From positions 7,014,065 through 7,078,064 of the forward strand of contig ML680086.1 in NCBI GenBank assembly GCA_007922225.1: 64,000 nt of DNA, given 5' to 3'. A program made the position numbers and the translations under genes. Source of the stretch: Emydura subglobosa. Its lineage: Eukaryota; Chordata; Testudines; Chelidae. The notes beneath the pieces are model-generated. The model did not search any database and had not been told where the DNA came from. It saw only the letters and a program-made list of their open reading frames with translations. Positions 31,906 through 45,369 of the stretch are shown piece by piece; position 1 is the stretch's first letter, and each line of letters begins with the position of its first letter.

Positions 31906-33424
31906 ATCTTCATTACACTACATGAGTTTACAGGGAATGTTAAAACCTGAAACTACTTAATCTTAAACTGTTCAGGATGGTTGCTTTAACCTTGTATTAA
32001 ATAATGTTTTACACTGAAAAGTAGTAACTGTCCCCGTAAAGCAACATTTTTGACCCATGGCAACTTGGTATTGTTGTATAGTTTGAAAATACTCCATCAC
32101 TAAGTATTCTCTGTTGTAAGCATGAATGTGTTTTACATCTCTCTGGGCTGGTAAAGCAACTGTATGTGTGTGTAAAATGAATCAGACAGAAAGAATTGAA
32201 CTGGATTGCAGATCAAATTGGAAGTTCAGAATGTAGGAGTCTTTGTTTTGTTCTGGGACAAGAATAGTTCTTCACCACAGAGTCTTAGTGAACCTACTAA
32301 CTGGCATGTTTACACATGTCCTTCCGATCAGACATACAGCCAAATGAACTAGAAACAGACTTGTGTGCATGTATGTGTGTAGTGGAGCACTCCATGTGTT
32401 GCTATATAACAGCCTACAGATTGTTTGGGAATACGAAGATGATTAACTTGAGCTCCATTGTAACCAACTTTAGCAAAACAGGAGGTTTCCTTCGAGGAAG
32501 ACTTGCAATCCTTTTCTTTGAAAGCTGTAAAGCTGGCAGGACTGCAGGGAAGTACATTACTGCTGCCCAGGAGTGGAATAGATGGTTAGATGGTGTATGT
32601 TACTGTAATAGCCTCCTGTTCGTTCTTCTCATCTTTTCTTACATACGCAGCATTTGTTAATTTATGGATAAACGTGTGTGTTGAGAATTGATTTCATGCT
32701 ACAGTGGGCTGAGAAATAAGGTGCTAGAAGAGAGATCACACTGTGATGCCTTTGTGTAACAATGGAATAGGGTTAGTATCAGCTAATGTCACTGTTAAAC
32801 TGTATCCTGAGTGCGTCTGTATTGACAAGTTGAGTTCAGTGAAGCAAGGCAACTAGTGAAAGTTCATCCAAAGCTCAAAGAAAATGGGAGAGCTTTTTAA
32901 AATGAAATGTAATGGCCTGAAAGGGAATCAGTCTAAAGACAGATGCCAACAGTAATGTAGAAACAGCCAGAAAAATTATATGCCTGGTTATTGAAGGAAA
33001 TCACAGATGAAGGATGAATTTTTGTTGGGTGGTGCAAAAATGTGGTGGGTGTGAGGGTATTATATAATCAATCCAGTTAAAAATAATTTTGTGTGAAAGG
33101 GTGCACGCTTAAAACACCAAATTGCCAAGATGGCTGCTGAGAGAAGTAAACTGTAGCAGGGAGGCCATGTAATATGTAATAGCATGACTTAGATCATGTA
33201 ATTACAAATCACATATTTGCATGCTATGATTGGAAATGAGTGCTCTTCAGTTTGGATGTGTCTTGGAAAAAATAACTTGCAAAAGTCTCATTTTTGTGAC
33301 CTGTTTGTGGTTCAGAATGACTTTTCAGTCAGTGATGCAGCCCTGTGACAAGAACTCATATTGGTTCAAGACCAAAGCATCAGTGGAAAGATGATCCTTT
33401 AATACCTTAGTCATAAAAGCATTT
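31906..33424. other. No gene recognised
   Basis: Unique AT-rich sequence. The 114-codon plus frame at 32316-32660 has no domain, no Kozak start and no splice support. Confidence 0.45.
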
Positions 33425-33542
33425 CAAGGGGGGGGAAGAAGGGTGGTCCTATAGTCAACGCACTATAGTGAGACTCTGGAGACCTGTGTTCAACTCCTCC
33501 CTCTGCTACAAACTTTCTGTGTGACCTTGGGCAAGTCACTTA
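33425..33542 (+). repeat. MIR-like SINE, 5' part (interrupted)
   Basis: 'gagactctggagacctgtgttcaactcctccctctgctaca', 'ctgtgtgaccttgggcaagtcactta' is the sense MIR body. It stops exactly at 'cactta', and the expected continuation resumes at 33952. Confidence 0.75.
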
Positions 33543-33951
33543 GGCCTGGATCCTCAAAGGTATGTAGACACCTAACTCCTATTGAAATCAGGCTTTGATT
33601 CAGCAAAGCATCGAAGCATGAGAGTAGCCACCTTGAAGTCAATGGGCACATGCTTAAATGCTTGTCTAGATCAGCGCCTTTGGGTACCTTTACTGTACAC
33701 TGCACTCAGGAGATCAGGGCTAGCTCTAGTAACAATAGCAATGAAGCTGCAGCAGCACAGCCAGTGTCAGCATAGCCAGCGGCCATTCAAGTATGTACCC
33801 AGGTCCTGGGCAGGGTTGTACGAGTCCATGCTGCTGTCACAGCTCCTCAGCTATTGTTACCAGAGCTAGCTTTGATCTAGATGATCAGAGCTAGCTCAAG
33901 TATGTCTACACAAGCTGCATTCACATCTCTGGATTGCATGTAGACATACCC
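33543..33951. mobile_element. Mosaic of MITE sequence inserted into the MIR
   Basis: The insert follows TTA (33540-33542) at the point where the MIR breaks. 33543-33682 combines 'ggcctggatcctcaaaggtatgtagacacc' and 'gattcagcaaagcatcgaagcatg', both known foldback-repeat words. 33717-33951 carries 'gctagctctagtaacaatagca' paired with 'agctattgttaccagagctagc' (near 33850-33871), and ends 'gcatgtagacataccc', a PIF/Harbinger-like terminus. The event probably involved more than one insertion. Confidence 0.6.
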
Positions 33952-34095
33952 TTTGCCTCTTTGTGCCTTGGTTCCCCATCAGTAAAATGAGAATAGTAAT
34001 GGTTCCCTACCTCTCAAGGGTTTTGTTAGGGTAAAAGCACCAGTGTTTCTGAAGTGCTCGGATATTATGATGACAGAGACCATGTAAGTAGATAA
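33952..34095 (+). repeat. MIR-like SINE, 3' part (continuation of 33425-33542)
   Basis: 'cctctttgtgccttggttccccatcagtaaaatgagaatagtaatgg', 'cctctcaagggttttgttagg' is the sense continuation of the MIR after 'cactta'. Confidence 0.75.
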
Positions 34096-37000
34096 AAAGC
34101 AGGCAAAAAATATTGTGTTAGTACCAGTTATTGTTGACCACATTGGCAGCAGCTGAGCACAAATGAGCTTGATGCCAGCTTTTATTGCACAGTGAAGTCT
34201 AGTATCTGTCCAGAGACATGTTTGCATTTTGTCTTTGATATTTGGAAAGCCAGTCAGCAGGAGTGGGCATATAAAGTCAGTAATGCCAGATATATACATT
34301 GACTGGGTTATTTGGCTAATGCTTTCCATTACGTTAATGAACACATTTACTGGCTGCGCTGCTAAAGTCCTGTGGAGGAATACTCAAATGTTGGGAATAT
34401 TTCAGATTACTTGGTGATCGATACTAACCTTCACTTACGTCTGTCTTTCTCGTATGACAGTGAGGACAGCTCTGATGTTAAAAAATTAAAAGTGATCTTT
34501 TAGGGACTTGATCTTGCTTTTACCCTGATGTAAATTCATTGGCTTTAGTAGCATTACTCTTCCTTTAAACCAGAGGAGGTAAGATCAGAAGTGGGCCCTG
34601 AATCTTTAGAACTGGCTGAACAAGAGAAGCATTTTTTTTATTGCGATGTGTACCTTTCTGAGTATTGGATGGAAACCAGACATACCTGAGGTAGAACTCA
34701 TGAATTGATTCACTTCAGAGCATCGTCGAGATGAAAAATCACTGACATTGAGCCAGTTATTAAGAATCCCATCATATTTTAACTAAACCTCACAACTAGC
34801 TCAATTTTTACACTAAGCCTCTAGAATAAAAAAAATTAGGAAACCAGGCGTGCTCTGCTTTCTCTTCCATTGGTGTAAATCAGAAGTGAGTCCATCAGTG
34901 GAGTTAAGATGGCATAAAACTGGTGTATGTGAGAAGGGAAGCAGGTGCCATGTGTCCTCTGGTACAGAAGGTCATGAATTCAGTGCCTCAGCCCAGACAA
35001 ATGATTCACCTGGAACTCTACCAGGCAGTTTGGAAGTATTTTTCCAAGGCTTGTCCTTGCCTCCTGTGGAGAGTATCAATGAAAGAAAGAGTGTGGCAGA
35101 AAATTGTCCCTATATCTGTCTTCCCTTTCCCGCATCCAAAGCCTGTCTAATTCAACAGGGAAGATACCATCTGATGGCTGTTTGGTTGTCTATATAAACT
35201 TCAGTCTCCAGGGTTGTCAAGCCTGTGCCTTTCATTAGTGCTAAAATTCCCCCTCCTTGTCTCCAACAAAAAACTCACCCTGCTGAAAAGAGAAGCACTA
35301 ACTTCTACAAGTAATGAGTTATCCTTCAGTTGAACTTTGTTCTATAAATCCACCTTTAAGTTATAAGCAGAGTCATGAGATCAGTGGGCAGAGAACCCTG
35401 CATCCTTCGTGGAGATCAGAGTCTTTATGCACCTTTTGAATGTATGGCATTTTAGAAAATTTGAGACTTCATTTGAAAATAGCCCTCACCCTTCTGGTTG
35501 TAAGGATGCTTTAAATTGCGTGCTGCTGAACTGACACTGGAGCAGGACAGTGACACAACACTGACACATCTCATTCTCACCAAAAAAATCATCCAACTGG
35601 GGGGCCGGGTTTCAGAACTAGCTGGCAATTTAAAATGTTAATTTTAACCATTTTCCTGTGGATCATCTCAGATGTAACTGTCTAAAGCAAGTATCCAGTG
35701 GGTCAGGATATAGCTGATGTTCCCTTAATTTAAAACAATGCTGTAAATGAATACTGCTGCCACTTTCAAGGCACATCTAAGCTGGTCTTTGTTAAAGTGA
35801 ATAAATAAAAACCCCAATAAAGGGCCAGCTTCTCCTGTCTCTAATATATTGCCCTTCTCCTCCTGGTATCTGGGGAACTGATCATTCCTTCCTGACAATG
35901 GACTCTGTTGTTGTAAAGCAAGTGCCTCCAAATATATCAGCTGGGGCCAGTGTGTTGCTGGTGGGCTCTTTCGTGTGTTTATCTAGCCATTTTAATGCAC
36001 TCCTATTGTGAAGTCTAGGTGCAGATCTTGAGGTGGATCTCACCCTGCTGTCTCTATGTACAGCAGTTTCAGGAGCTGCGGTGCTGAGCCGGGAATGCTG
36101 GGATGGATGATCTACACTCCCAGTTAGCTAGTGGACAACTCCATAATGGGGCATCTTTTGCTGCTTACATCTCTTCCCCTTGCCCCCAAACTGCTGCCAT
36201 CTGTGCTCTGGGGCCTTCTGGTTGTTGGGGTGGGGGAAGAGACTGATCTCAGGGCTCTGAAACTCTTGTGATGGGAAGGGTCCAGTGAGGAGAGTGTAAC
36301 TGGGAGAGCCTCTGCGTCTCACACCATGTGATTCCCTGTAATGAGCCACATGTAGCAGTAGTAAGAATGTCACAATCTGCTTCAACAGCCTCCCTCCATT
36401 ATGATGATAATCCTTTATAGAGCACCTCACCCAACGCTGGATGCTTTACAGGAGTCTTAGCAGGCGGGTGGTGGCTTGTTCTCCCCTTAGGTCATCTTCT
36501 GGGGATACCCAGCTGGCCTTGCTTCCCATGTCAGATCTTTAGGGAGTTACCAAAGGGACCCTAAGACCCCCTTCTCGCCACGCTCAGAGCAGGCTGTATA
36601 ATCTTCAGGGGCAGAGCTGCTGCAAGACTAAAGGGTCAGGCCTGGCTAGCGGTCTGAACTGGTGGAACTCCAGTCTCATCTTCCAGAGACTGGGCCCAGG
36701 TACTACCACTGCTCCATGCTCATAAACCGTCTTGTCAGATACAAAATGCTGCATTCCTGCATTGCAGCCTTTGAGAAGCTGCAGGTTTTCCATAGAACTT
36801 GTTCCAACAGCAGTGAAAGATTTGCTGTTACCGAATCTCCTAAAGTGTTCAGTGACTCATCGTACGTTACCTGGTTTTAAAACATAAGGTAGCACCAAGG
36901 ACAATAAGAAACCATACATATTTTCTAGCTTTGGGACTCTGACCCCACTGACTCTTTTTGCCAAAATTCTCATTTCAGCATCTTGATTATATGTTGTTCA

Positions 37001-38307
37001 AAAACAGAGATGCTTAAAAGCCATGTGGGCTGTTCTTTCCTTGAGGCCAGACCTCCTTAGAGCTAATGAAGGTTACATGGACTTTGCAGGGAGAATTGAG
37101 TCTAATGACTGTTTTTTGGCACCAACTCTTCAGTTGTCTCTGTGGTTACATTGCAAACTAGATTATCCGATATGCTTATCTAAGGCAGTCATGGCTCCAG
37201 ATACAGGGAGTTCTAGTGAAATGATGCCTGGGTAAGAAAATGTGTGTGTGCGCGCATGCATGAGGAGTCCAAGAGCCTGAGCATGGAGTGCTTTAGCTGA
37301 TTCTGAATGCTAAAACACCATGGAGCCAAATGGCTCCCAGGATTTCCCCCACCATCCCGGCTCCTCTGTATTCAAGGAACACAGCCAGCGGCCTTTCAAG
37401 TCTGCAGCCAGGATTCTTCCCTCCCCCTTATCCACAGCTTTGTGGGGACCAAGGGACTGTTGGATATTTGGGAATCTACTGTATAGGGTTTTTGTTAGGG
37501 AGGGGGAAAAGTCTTCAAGGTGTTTGGCTCCCTGATGGGCCATACTCAGGCAGGGGACTGGGTTTATCTTGTGACATCACTTCCATCTGTGACATTTCTA
37601 GCTCCGAAATAATAACTTGTGCTAAGCTTCTCTTATCTGTGGACATGTTTTTCTAATTAAAGAGAAAGCTCAGTAAATATTTTTAAAATGATTGAATTGC
37701 CAAAGTATGAAAAACACATGTTGGGAATCAGACACACTGAATACCATGTGTGATTTCCCATAGCCCTCCATTCGAGAATGTTAGTGTGAATGCAGGTCTT
37801 AGAGCTGTGGATGACAGGTTTATCTGGGGTGATTGGCAAAGATTTATAAACCAAGAGGAGATTTACTTAACACACCGCTCTATCCCTCTCTCCTATTCCT
37901 GCCCCCCCTCCGTGTCTCAGAAATAGGAAATTGGGATCACATTAAAGTCCTAATTGGTTTGGCTCCAGCAAAGGTTTGGCGGCTGCCAAATAGTTAATTT
38001 ATTGTGTGAGAGTTTGGCCATGTGTTGAGAGGCAAATTTGCTTTAAGCAAAGGATCTTTGTAAACTGAACATCTATTCATTCAGGAGGCTCTGTTTACAA
38101 GTGAGCTCTGAACGGGACCCAGGAGAAGAAGGGGCCTGGTTTACATAACAATCAGAACACGACAGGGCCCATGGATCCAACACAGTAGGGGAAAGGAAGA
38201 GAGGAGTTTTAGGTCTTAACTGAGTCCTGTTCTCTCTTTGAGATGATCTGAATAAATAGATGCAGGGTTTCTCCTCTATTCCCCCATCAGAACAGCTTTG
38301 GAAATAC
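34096..38307. other. No gene recognised; presumed intron or intergenic
   Basis: Four kilobases of mostly unique sequence. 36395-36460 ('ataatcctttatagagcacctcacccaacgctggatgctttacag') is a short old repeat. A (tg)n/(gc) tract lies at 37242-37262. The opposing frames at 34850-35197, 36128-36430 and 37310-37656 have no domain and look like chance. Confidence 0.45.
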
Positions 38308-38310
38308 TTA

Positions 38311-38424
38311 GGCCTTGCCTACACTAGCATTTATGCCAGCAAAACTTTTGTCTCTCAGGGGTGTGAAAAAAAACTCCTGAGCAACATAAGTTTTGCTGGC
38401 ATAAGCGCTAGCATAGACAAGGCC
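38311..38424. mobile_element. Foldback MITE, 114 bases, near-complete hairpin
   Basis: Almost the whole element folds on itself: 'ggccttgcctacactagcatttatgccagcaaaactt' pairs with 'aagttttgctggcataagcgctagcatagacaaggcc', leaving a loop of about 40 bases that itself has a short stem (ctcagggg / ctcctgag region). TTA precedes it and CTA follows. It is a deletion-shortened relative, in the opposite orientation, of the right half of the element at 39076-39356. Confidence 0.85.
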
Positions 38425-39075
38425 CTAGATGAAACAGTTTAAAGGGGTTTGTAGTCTGACATTAATTTTACGTTTCCAAATGTCTGTCTTACTGAAGGTG
38501 GGGACAGCTCAAAGGAGACAGAATGCATCTGTTTGGGAAAGAGAAGCAGCCCTGGGCTGTCGCCTCTAGCACAACCAGGTCGGGAAACCCACAGGGTGGT
38601 TAGTTTTCTTTTCCTGTATGTTATTAGGAGGGGCAAATTGGAAAGCACTCTTATCTGGCTGGCTTCCTGTAGCCCTGCAGAACCCTGCTTGGTTCTTGCC
38701 AGCACCGTAGTGATCCTGGTACTCTACAAAATCATTCTTGCTGGTGGTAATTTTTCATGTTAGATTTGTTATCTCTGGCTGTTTTTTCTTGGGTCGTGTA
38801 GATCTAGTAATGTTTCACTCCTGTGAACTTGTGTGGAAAGCAGGTTCATGCAGTCTCAAGCTCTCACATTGGCTTTAACTACAAACAACTCTTATTTAGA
38901 CTATCATCTTTACATTGGGTGTTATTGAAATGGAAGTTGTATGTATTGGACAGGATATTGCAGACTGAGATACAGTATCTTATTCCCAGCATGGCTCTAG
39001 ACTTGGCTTGTGGTTTGAAGAAGCTGAATAGGGACTAAATCTTGGCTGCAATACTGTCTTTATCACTGGTAGTTA

Positions 39076-39356
39076 AGGGCTAGTCTACACATAAAACTTA
39101 CAGAGGCACAGCTGTGCTTCTGTAAGAGCACTTGTGTAGCCGCATTATGTCGACAGGAGAGAGCTCCCTTGCCCACATAGTAAAACCATATATACGAGTG
39201 GTGTTAGCTCTGTTGGTGGGAGACGCTCTCCTGTCGACATAGCGCTGTCCACACAAGTGCTTATGCCGGCAAAACTTACATTGCTTAGGAGGGTGTTTTT
39301 TCACATCCCTGAGAGACAAAACTTTTGCCAGCATAAGTGCTAGTGTAGACAAGGCC
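39076..39356. mobile_element. PIF/Harbinger-type MITE, about 280 bases, with internal foldback
   Basis: Starts 'agggctagtctacaca' after TTA and ends 'gctagtgtagacaaggcc' before TAA. The interior has the pair 'tgtcgacaggagagagctccc' and 'gggagacgctctcctgtcgaca'. Its right part, 39245-39356, is the reverse complement of the whole element at 38311-38424, at about 80-90% by eye. Confidence 0.8.
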
Positions 39357-40485
39357 TAAATAACTAACTTCATGATAAGGAGCTGCTTCCAACAAAGGGG
39401 AAACAGTGATCTTACTGCAGTGCCCAGTGGCACCTTATTGTCAGTTGTCATTTCCATTACCAATTTGATATCTTAAGGCTCAGGATTTCGGCCATTTAAG
39501 TTTCAGCTGCAAAATGTACCATGCATGCCAACTAAAAGGCAAGAGCTCAAATGGGGATTTTAGATACTTAGTCCTGAGAAGGAATTTGTCCTTGTGCCTT
39601 CAGATATTTATTTCTAAGTGCTGAGTGTTTAGGGGAAATTGGTAGGTGGTTGCAGCACACACTCAGCAATACTTTTCCTACTGTAATTTTCAACTGCTCC
39701 TCAAGCAACTTCCTGAGCTGTGATAAATTCATTCAGTTCTATTTATGATCCAAAGCCAAATATCATACAAATATTGATTTGTCTATATAAATGTAACCTT
39801 TCTACTGATGATTGTAATAATTCTGAAGATATCTAATCATACTACTAAGTCAATAAAGGTATATTTTATGTACGTATCAAACACTTCCAGTGGAAACATC
39901 ATCATTTTGATGGCTAAATGTTATTCACCGGGGGCAGGGAGGGAAAGGGGGAGTTGGAAAGGCATCAGTTCAACAACAGATCAAGCTGAACTTCTTTGTA
40001 CCAAAGCTGCTTTTGCCTGGGGCTGCTGCATGCTATTCTGATACACAAACGAAAACATTCAGCATGTGCCACCCTGCGTTTACCAGGTTTAGTGTTGAGA
40101 TAATGGCAGGTTCAGGCAACATTAATTACTTTGTACAGACAAGCTGGGTGGGTATGGGAGCAAACAATAATGATTGTTTTATAGAACATCTTTTCATCTA
40201 AAAGGATCCTAACGAGTGTAAACTCTTGTCCAGAAAACTCTTTCCTCTTTTCCACCCACCACTCAATTGGTAATTCATTCACCTCTGGGGTGAACTACAG
40301 TAATTGTTTATTAGCACATAACACTATATAGCAGTTTAGGCAGGAAGTAAAGAGGAATACTGTATCCAATTGCAGAGCAAAATAGAATTAATATCAGGAT
40401 TTGCCTGAAATAGCAGAACCACCTTCATTCCAGCTTAGCCTAACTAAGTTGGATGAAAGTCTTACCTCCTTTTTCTTTTCTTAAA
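39357..40485. other. No gene recognised
   Basis: Unique AT-rich sequence with short frames only. Confidence 0.45.
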
Positions 40486-40684
40486 ATCATAGAATATTAG
40501 GGTTGGAAGGGACCTCAGGACATCTAGCCCAAACCCCTGCTCAAAGCAGGACCAACGCCAACAAAACCATCCTAGCCAGGACTTTGTCAAGCCAGGCCTT
40601 AAAAACCTCTAAGGACAGAGATTCTACCACCTCTCTAAGTAACCCCTCCAGTGCTTCACCACCCTCCTAGTGAAAAAGTTCTTG
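40486..40684 (-). mobile_element. CR1 LINE 3' end, antisense, about 200 bases
   Basis: Antisense of 'ctaggagggtggtgaagcactgga..', '..gaatctctgtccttagaggtttttaaggcctggcttgacaaagtcctggctagg', '..gctttgagcaggggtttgggctagatg', ending in 'aatattctatgat'. It holds only the tail, and belongs to the same family as the copies at 15.8 and 54.2 kb but older. Confidence 0.9.
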
Positions 40685-43600
40685 ATTTAAGAAAGATGTT
40701 CTTTAAAACAAAGTCCACCTTAATGTAATAATTTTAAAGTAGCAGATTTTAGACAGAAAATCTTTTGAGCTCCTACCAACCCTCTTCCTTGTTTGCAATA
40801 CATATTACTTTACCTGTGAGAGCTGTTGATCTTCAGACACCAATGGCCCAAACATTACTCTTTAAGCTGCGTAACTGTCTAGTTTGTATTTCACAATGTG
40901 CTTGAAAACTACCACTTTCATGAAACTGTTATAGTCTCACTCTCAGATCTGTGTGGACCAGGAACCATTAAAAAGCAGTTAAACCTATCTTGCTGTCATG
41001 TGCCTCAGTGGAAACACCTGCCTCTTGTTTGTAACTCAGTACATGGCTAAGGAAAACAGAAATGCCTGGAAAGTGAGTGTGGAGCTGTGAGGGGGGGAAA
41101 TACAATATACACTTTTCTTTTTTTTTAAAAAAAAAAGTTACTTGTCAGTAACTGCAGTCCTCCAACATGGGGTAACTTTGTTGGAAGTAAGCAGTGGCTG
41201 GGATGGTTAGGATATGGAATCACCTTTCTGTCTTCATGAGCTTAGTATGCCTATGGTTTGAATCTGCAGACCTCTACTCCTTTCCAAATAGGTACATTTA
41301 CCGGGATGACTGCCCCGTCCACAAATGGGGGTGCCTGAGTGCTTTTTGCACCTGTTTTATAGCACAGCAGCACAATATGCAGTGCATTCAAGTAGTTTAT
41401 ACCCCGGCAAACACATCCTGGCATTGGGAACATGAGTTTCCATCTCATTAAACTGTTGGCAACGACTTGGTAATTCCAGTCACTGGTACAACACAGGAAT
41501 TATCCCCAACACTGCTAGTTCTGTCAGTCCAGAAAATCACTGTTTATTCTCACTAGTTGTGTGTTTACACTTGAGGGGGAGCAGAGATTGTGCTGAGGTC
41601 ATTATGAACTGTTGCTTCAGTGGGGTCTGCTTTAGCAATCTTGTTATAAGAACAAAGGTTTTTTTTAAATACATACATGTAATTGAAGATTTACATCCAT
41701 TGAATATAGCCTGGGGGATCTATACCTAGGCTGCAATGATACATTTGTTTGAGATCTATGGTTTTTAAATGCAATAGATTGTACTGATATTAAAGCTTGC
41801 AGAGGTTAGGTGGCTTAGCAGTTTAGCAATAGTGTATGGAGCCTTTCACTTCTAGGTCACTAGATTCACTGCAGCCCAGGTTGTCATTGACAAAGTTATT
41901 ACCATCTGACAGCTGTTTGGCCTGTGTGAAATGAGTTGTTGGTTTCAGTCCATTTCCTAGCAGTCAGGTGTCCATATCACAGTTGGTCCCTTTTTGGCAG
42001 TCTCAAATGAGATGCCAGGGATTAAATAGACCATGGAGACCAAGCACTCAGGCTCCTAGGAGTGAGCCTCTCCAAGTAAGCAGTAAGGCATATTGATGGA
42101 AGAGTGGGGTGCATGTGGTGTTGGGTTTTTTTGTGGTAGGAGGAGGAAAGCCTGCACTGCTTGTGATTTTATAGGTTTCAAAATATTTTGTATACAGAGA
42201 AGAGAATCATGTAGCCTTGGTGCAATGCTTCATTACACAGCTCAAAATAGTCATAATCAAAATACACTTTGGAGGTCTGTATTTCAGCCTTAGTGAGAAG
42301 GGGCCATAGAAGAGAGGTCTCACGGGTCTTCCATAAAAATCTCTGCATTTCATGAAATGCTCTGTTGTTTCTTCATTAAAACAGGATTATTCAATTGAGA
42401 TTATCTATTCCACATGGGCTGGGCAAGCAGCACTCTTCCATTTTCACATTGGCTTCAGAGAGCCATTGTAAATCCACCAAGGTAAGGGAGAGTGCTTAGT
42501 ATCCAGGAGGCTGAGGAGTGCAGAGTTTTCTAAATGTGACCAGAGATGAGAGGAGCTTTTACAAGTGTCAGGTCAATTGTGTTGGACTTTTGGACACACG
42601 GGACAGTTTTGTGGGTTGTCTTTGCAAATGGCACTGACGCAATTCTTATCATTCAAGAATCCTGTCTCAGAGATTCCTTCTGGCATTCAGTAGTCTCTTT
42701 CATTGATTTAAACCTTAGGGGAAGAGTTCAGAGTTTTTCGAGACATTATGCCAAGCAAATCAATCAGGCAAATAGCTTTTGTTTGCATGGAGATCTTCTG
42801 TAAGAATATATGGTGACCTTTCAAGCTTATTTTGAAATAATGCTCTCAGCCAGATTATCATGGTTGTCTTTGTTACACCCAAACATACCATAGCCACCAC
42901 TAAACTTATTACCCCACTTCTAATGTAAGTTATGAAACTGCCTCAGATGCAAAACTTAAATTCTAGAAAAGGTTCATCTCACTTGGGAAATGGTTCCCAA
43001 ATAACATGAAGCTTCTTGCACTGGTATGTTCAGGCTTCCCCTTTGGATCATCTTTTCCACATTTGGGCTGGGCAGGCTGAGAGAACTCACCCCTGTGTAT
43101 GTGAGGGCACTGTCTTTCTGTACAGTTCAACTGCATATTCTGTTTCACATCTGCAATCACAATATGAACATCTCATTTGCTTCAATGGAACCTTACTGGG
43201 AGTGGTGGTGGTAGAAGTAGCAGTACATGTGGCAATCAGATTAATTACACAGTATCTTGGTTTTAATAAAGATTTAGGCTCTTTAGGCCCTTTTTGAACT
43301 ATTTTATTATCCAAGCTGCAAGACCAAGTTGTACACAGGTGTAATTCAAAATGGCTAAGATATGAAATAATGAAAAATGGCAGTCATCATGTGTTACAGT
43401 GCATTCCCAAGGACATGCATTTGTCATTTGCTCTAGATTTATAAATAAGTAAAATAGAGCCTATCCAAATAGAGCCTATCCCCTGCCATAAATTACAAAA
43501 ACAAATACAATTTAAATCACCAAAACTCCCCTTCCCTCCCCTTCTGCACATCTTATCTCAGTCAAAACCCACCCTGTCCTGTAGCACGTCTCACAGTGTG

Positions 43601-45365
43601 TGCTGAAGGCCAGCAGTCTGGAGATATTTTAGACTTGGGGGAGCTTTTTCCAGAACTGAGGGCCCCAGTGGAGAATGTTCGAATGCCAGACCATCTATTT
43701 TAAGTTGTCAGGAGTCCAGCTGCTGTGCCTCTGCTGATTACGTGTGGCAGTATGGCTAAAGGAGAGAGACTTGCTGTCTAATAGGATGGTCCGAAGTCGT
43801 TTAGGGCTTTACAGATCAAAACCAACGTTTCGTCTTCAGGCTGAAAGGCAGCAAGTGCTTCATGGAGCACAGGTGTCATGCACTGTCACCTGGAAGTATC
43901 ACTTAGTACAGAAAGCAGCAGCCTGCCTATGATCTTAAATTTCTGGATCAATGTAAAGTGTGGCTCTATGTAGCAATTCTCAGGCGACAAAGGCATGGAT
44001 AACAGTGGCCAGATCCACATCCAAAAGAAGTGTTTGCAATCACTAGCCAGGTAGTAAAATGCCTTCCTGGATATTGTTGCTATATGATAATTTGGGTATT
44101 CAACCCCCAGATTACACACACACACCATAAATTATAGAGAGACTCTTGATCAAAAGTGGTGAAATTATGCTTGCCATATCTTCCAGTTGCTTCCAGCATC
44201 AACTCAGTCTCATCTGGACTGAGTTTCTATCTGCTTGTTCTCCTCTATGCTGATTCTCCCTGGGACACTGGGGCAGATATTCAACACCTGTTTAGGTCAA
44301 GAATATTTTTTATATCTGACTTTCAAACTTAATATCTGGGGCATTTAGAAACATTTTCTTATTGATGATTAATGGATCGTGTGCATTATGTTTGTGTGAA
44401 ATCTGCCTCTTTTTAAAAATTAAGGTTTAAGGTTGGCAAAAAACTGACCACACGAAACTGAGTATTCACATTTTTTTGCTGAACTGTCAATCAAAAGCTA
44501 ACCAAATATGAGTGACCCTTATTGAATATAAAAATCTATAGGCCAAATTTCAGATCAGTGGTGTTTGAAACGGCCAAGATTTTAAACGTCCAAGTGGGAT
44601 TCATAGTCCAAATGCTGTTATGGCCTTAATGGAGTCAGTACTGTGGGGAGCTGTTGTAACTCTAATCTACTTTTAAAGCACAAGGCATGGATGTGAAAGG
44701 CCAGGTGCTTGCCTTTAACTGCAGCTGCACCATCTGTGGAAACAGGCGCAGATGCTCAGGTAGTGAGCAAAACACAGCTGGTGAAAGTTAAGAAAAAACA
44801 TCTACTGTGCTATTTTACCTGAGTAAAATGGACCCCAAGTGGAATCACATGCAATTAAACACAGCTTCACCTTAGCACAAGTGTCGACTTGACACAAGAT
44901 TAATAAAACGAACAAAAAATAAATGTATGGTTCAGCTGTGTTTCCTCGCTCTTGGCAGCAACGCTGTTGAATCAAACCAGCCTTTTCACGAACTTTGTGT
45001 GGGAGAGTTGCCTACTTCACAGGACTCTTAATGACGTGTTACTGAGAATGTTGTATTTGAGGATTGATAATTTATTTTTTGCCGTCTCCTTGGAGGTCAG
45101 TTCTGATGTTTTTACATTGAAAGAGGTTGCATTTTTAAAAAATTGTTGTTTCAGTGACTTGGCCTGTTTGTTTCATGGCAGATTCCATGTTGCAGGCGAG
45201 CCCTGATCAATTTAAATCCATTCACAGACTTTTGGCTAACTATTTAAACTGGATGTGGACTGGTTGCTTCTCCATAAACATCACACCATGTTGTAATTCA
45301 GCAGATGTTTTTAATGTAAATGAAAATTCTACTTTTTGAATGGTCTTGAAGGCATGTCCATTTAT
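40685..45365. other. No gene recognised; possible very old repeat at 43600-44010
   Basis: T9/A10 switch at 41118-41136. 43600-44010 ('gagctttttccagaactgagggccc', 'tcgtttagggctttacagatcaaaaccaac', 'ctggaagtatcac') resembles an old LINE 3' region known from sauropsids, but is too decayed to type. An (ac)n tract sits at 44114-44125. No exon or RNA gene could be supported. Confidence 0.4.
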
Positions 45366-45369
45366 TATT

